Below, piece by piece: positions 61,629 through 64,000 of a stretch of DNA of 64,000 nt (position 1 is the first letter of the stretch; each line of letters opens with the position of its first letter). Under the pieces are notes generated by a model. That model did not search any database. It was not told the origin of the DNA and was given only the letters and a program-made list of their open reading frames with translations. Both the position numbers and the translations under genes were made by a program. The stretch is taken from contig JBCCCR010000032.1 of assembly GCA_039033415.1 (NCBI GenBank), positions 20,387 through 84,386 of the forward strand. The letters run 5' to 3'. Source of the stretch: Pseudomonadota bacterium (GTDB lineage: Bacteria > Pseudomonadota > Gammaproteobacteria > Xanthomonadales > SZUA-38).

Positions 61629-62662
61629 GCGTCGTTCTCCGGCGAGCAGCTTGCCGCCTGGCTGGTGTCGGCATTTTCGCCCATCGCTGCCCCCAGATGA
61701 CGCTCGCCGCGCTGCTCGGCCAGCGACATCTGGCGGGCTCGTTCCAGCAGACTTTCTCGCCGCCTGGCGTCCACCCGGTCGTAGCAATAGGGACAGGAAA
61801 CATGTTCCTCATAGCGGGGATCTTGCAGCTGCTCAGGCGTCAACGGCATACGGCAATTGAAGCACTGGGTGTGCCCCCCGGCCGCCAGGTTGTGGTCCAC
61901 CGTCACCCGATCGTCAAAGACAAAACACTCGCCTTGCCAGCTGCTGCTGTCGCGGGGCGTTTGCTCGAGATAGTTGAGAATGCCACCCCGCAGGTGAAAC
62001 ACCTCATCGAAACCCTGCGCCTTGAGATAGGCCGTGGCTTTTTCGCAGCGAATCCCGCCGGTGCAGAACATGGCGACGCGGGACTGCTTGCCCGAATCGA
62101 GATTCGCATCAACCCAGGCGGGAAAATCGCGAAAGGAGCCGGTCTCAGGGGCCTGCGCGCCGGCGAAGGTGCCTAGACACGTCTCGTAGTCGTTGCGCGT
62201 ATCAATCACCGTCACCGTGGGGTCAGCGATCAGCGCGTCCCACTGTTCAGGTTCGACGTACTCCCCGCGCTGATCGAGGTCCAGCCCTGGTTGGCCCATG
62301 GAGACAATCTCGTTCTTCAGCCGCACCTTCATTCGGTGAAACGGCGCGGTGTCTGCGCGGGTATTGCGCCGAATCAGGTCGTCAAAGCCGGCCTTGCTCA
62401 GAGTGCTGAACACTTCCCTCAGGGCATCAGGATTGCCGGCGATGGTCCCATTGACCCCCTCCCCGGCAACCAGGATGGTCCCGACCAGCGTTGGCGTGCT
62501 GGCGTCCACACCGGCGGCCTGCTGCGACAACCGGGCAGTGACCCCCTTCAGGTTTTCCACCAGGCTCTCGGGATCGGGAACGGCCCGGAACTGATAGAAC
62601 GCGGCAACGTGCCAGACAGTATCGCTGACGGTGTCCTGGGTGACGTCGGTAACGGCGGCCAT
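61625..62662 (-). CDS. trhO: tRNA uridine(34) 5-hydroxylase TrhO
   Basis: Rhodanese-like enzyme that makes 5-hydroxyuridine at the tRNA wobble base with oxygen, the first step to cmo5U/mcmo5U. An N-terminal acylphosphatase-like domain is followed by a rhodanese domain with VAMFCTGGIRCEKATAYL (active Cys about 200), and a C-terminal zinc-type region with CFNC and CPYC. ATG at 62662 is chosen. The ATG at 62692 adds ten residues. First gene of the overlapped unit trhO-hydrolase-PfpI-BCCT. Confidence 0.93.
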   Translation of the reverse strand: MAAVTDVTQDTVSDTVWHVAAFYQFRAVPDPESLVENLKGVTARLSQQAAGVDASTPTLVGTILVAGEGVNGTIAGNPDALREVFSTLSKAGFDDLIRRNTRADTAPFHRMKVRLKNEIVSMGQPGLDLDQRGEYVEPEQWDALIADPTVTVIDTRNDYETCLGTFAGAQAPETGSFRDFPAWVDANLDSGKQSRVAMFCTGGIRCEKATAYLKAQGFDEVFHLRGGILNYLEQTPRDSSSWQGECFVFDDRVTVDHNLAAGGHTQCFNCRMPLTPEQLQDPRYEEHVSCPYCYDRVDARRRESLLERARQMSLAEQRGERHLGAAMGENADTSQAASCSPENDA

Positions 62663-62740
62663 GAGGTACAGAGGAACAATCGAGGAGCGCAAATATTACC
62701 ACGGCCGGCCAGCATCGCCGGGCCGCGGTATGATCATCTG

Positions 62741-63346
62741 ATGGACCGTATCCGCAAACGCTGGTTGCCCTACATCGACGGCCTGGAGGCCCGGGAAACT
62801 GCTGAGATCACGCTGCTCGTGGTGCACTGCACCGAGCTACCCGATCTGGCGACGGCTCGCCAGTTTGCCGAACGAATTCACTATCCGAAATCCGGCACGG
62901 GCAACGCCGGCCACTTTTATATCGATCGGGACGGGGCCGTGACCCAGTACGTTCCCCTTGATCGGGTCGCTCACCACGTGGTCGGGCTCAACCGACATTC
63001 GATTGGCGTGGAGCTGGTCAACCTCGGACGCTACCCGAACTGGCTACATAGCCAGCAGCAAAAGATGAATGAGCCCTACCCGCGCCCGCAGGTTGATGCG
63101 CTGGCGGCTCTGATTCGCTGGCTCGAGGATGAGGTTCCCACACTCAAACAGATTGCGGGCCATGAAGATCTCGACCGACGGCTGGTCAGTGCCAGCGACC
63201 AACCGCAGCGACAGGTGCATCGAAAGCGCGATCCCGGTCCGCTGTTTCCGTGGCTGGAGCTGCTAAGTGCCATCGGGCTTCAGCGATTGAATCCCGACGA
63301 CACCGGCGACGAGGCGGCAACACCGGAGACGGAAACCCGCTTGTAG
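62741..63346 (+). CDS. AmpD-like N-acetylmuramoyl-L-alanine amidase
   Basis: 201 residues, Amidase_2 domain. The likely zinc ligands are His in LLVVHCTELPD (about 29), His in IAGHEDLD (about 141) and Asp in KRDPGPLFPW (about 164), with Glu in SIGVELVNLG as the proton shuttle. There is no signal peptide, which fits a cytoplasmic recycling enzyme of the AmpD kind. The loop between the last two ligands is about 13 residues longer than in E. coli AmpD, so ampD itself is not claimed. Divergent from trhO. Its 5' extension overlaps trhO in the wrong strand and is not real. Confidence 0.87.
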   Translation: MDRIRKRWLPYIDGLEARETAEITLLVVHCTELPDLATARQFAERIHYPKSGTGNAGHFYIDRDGAVTQYVPLDRVAHHVVGLNRHSIGVELVNLGRYPNWLHSQQQKMNEPYPRPQVDALAALIRWLEDEVPTLKQIAGHEDLDRRLVSASDQPQRQVHRKRDPGPLFPWLELLSAIGLQRLNPDDTGDEAATPETETRL

Positions 63347-63471
63347 TCCCCCCGAGAGGGACCCTCTTGGTCAGTCAGCTAGCTGCGGAACAGCGATTGC
63401 GGACAATCCATACCGGCAGCAGTTATTGCTCCCACTAGGGCCATTTCGGCTTATTTGCCCGATATCGGCGG
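63347..63471. other. region after the amidase gene, start of AT-richer edge
   Basis: 125 bases between convergent genes. AGAGG-GAC-CCTCT (about 63354-63366) is a small stem after the amidase stop. No gene seen. Confidence 0.35.
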
Positions 63472-63792
63472 TCAGACTGAAACGGCATAACCGTTCAACA
63501 TCGCCACAAAGACTATGAAATAGCAAACTAGACCGATTAAAGACGCTATCAAATAGTACTTTGCATGAGAGTCACGTTTGAGTCGTTTCTGGAGGCCCGT
63601 TACCAGCAGACGTGTTGTCGGCAATAGTGCAGCAATCAACCAGAAAAAGCTGACGATATACAGCAAAAAAGCCAACCGGAAAGGAGTTCCAAGAAATCCC
63701 AAAAAGTATCCTGCTGTTGCGGCAATACATGACGATGGCCAGAACAACACTGGTATACGCAGGTAGGAGGATAGATCCGGCGGCGAGTTCAC
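63472..63792 (-). CDS. small uncharacterised membrane protein
   Basis: 106 residues with four hydrophobic stretches (about 12-32, 38-60, 78-100 as the clearest) and a basic middle loop (GLQKRLKRDSHAKYYL). Not recognised. Base composition is clearly AT-richer than the rest of the window, which suggests recent gain, and no operon partner is visible. A complete start and stop and hydrophobic patterning support a real gene, but only moderately. Confidence 0.5.
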   Translation of the reverse strand: MNSPPDLSSYLRIPVLFWPSSCIAATAGYFLGFLGTPFRLAFLLYIVSFFWLIAALLPTTRLLVTGLQKRLKRDSHAKYYLIASLIGLVCYFIVFVAMLNGYAVSV

Positions 63793-63854
63793 TCAGCAGA
63801 AAATCTAACGACTAGGCTCAGCCGCGGGCGCGGCCGAGCAGCCGCAGCCTTTTG

Positions 63855-64000
63855 TCAGCTGCCGAACTCATGAATAACCTCAATTTTTCCAACGATGTTT
63901 TGATTCAGCTCTTCCAATCGCTCCGCCGGCACCCACCACTCCGTGTGCTCTGATCCACCCACCTTTTCGATCGGAAATTGGTTCATAAATTCAGATCTGA
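63855..64000 (-). CDS. 3' end of an unrecognised gene, cut by the window edge
   Basis: The last 48 codons of a frame open to the right edge, ending at TGA 63855-63857. It reads EFMNQFPIEKVGGSEHTEWW and then VPAERLEELNQNIVGKIEV. The Trp-rich, ordered look suggests real protein. It may belong to a toxin- or effector-like gene, but this is a guess. Its composition matches the AT-richer neighbour. Confidence 0.5.
   Translation of the reverse strand, partial: RSEFMNQFPIEKVGGSEHTEWWVPAERLEELNQNIVGKIEVIHEFGS

Overview
The window is a chromosomal segment of a GC-rich gammaproteobacterium. The gene families, the Escherichia coli-like gene order in several blocks, and an orphan eukaryotic-like serine/threonine kinase fused to TPR-like repeats suggest a deep-branching lineage near the Lysobacterales/Xanthomonadales or Chromatiales. 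Genus cannot be read from the sequence. Almost everything is housekeeping. No phage, insertion sequence, integron or CRISPR array was found.

Layout. 1-3403: nfuA (cut by the left edge), an esterase, phhB and a CPBP-like membrane protein. 3429-8110: rluC diverging from rne with its structured leader, then a GacA/UvrY-type response regulator. 8237-8731: a duplicated tRNA-Ser(UGA) in which the upstream copy is interrupted by two 84-bp hairpin units. 8742-13808: TPR kinase, pirin, LysR regulator and Bax-inhibitor-1 protein. 13911-23276: serS, lolA, ftsK, a COG3146 protein, aat, infA, clpA and clpS, a block that keeps the E. coli neighbourhood with pieces missing. 23594-31035: aceA with a divergent LysR-type regulator, then nudJ-mnmA-hflD and acnA, so isocitrate lyase and aconitase lie close together. 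31111-37108: an SRPBCC protein, a c-di-GMP GGDEF/EAL protein with a small partner, and a FadB/FadJ-type beta-oxidation enzyme. 37135-50841: a long minus-strand cluster read as arnT-like, yceD, rpmF, plsX, fabH, fabD, fabG, acpP, fabF, pabB, pabC, mltG, tmk, holB, pilZ, joining fatty acid synthesis, folate, DNA replication and cell wall. 50945-57950: moxR-DUF58-tgpA, then lexA-imuA-imuB for SOS mutagenesis. 57993-63346: a Sel1-repeat protein, a tightly overlapped trhO-hydrolase-PfpI-BCCT operon and an AmpD-like amidase. 63347-64000: an AT-richer edge with one small membrane protein and the end of an unrecognised gene.

The most unusual structure is the interrupted tRNA-Ser copy with its paired hairpin units. 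Translation starts are a second theme. fabH, pabB and the aceA-linked LysR regulator lack ATG/GTG/TTG where their families should begin, and CTG is the best candidate, most convincingly in fabH. Several other genes (ftsK, clpA, the CPBP-like gene, the COG3146 gene, the small hydrolase) appear to use TTG. lexA looks leaderless, with its SOS box touching the GTG start codon. The rne leader holds two hairpins that compete for one segment.

All calls were made by eye from sequence and translations. No database search or folding program was run.
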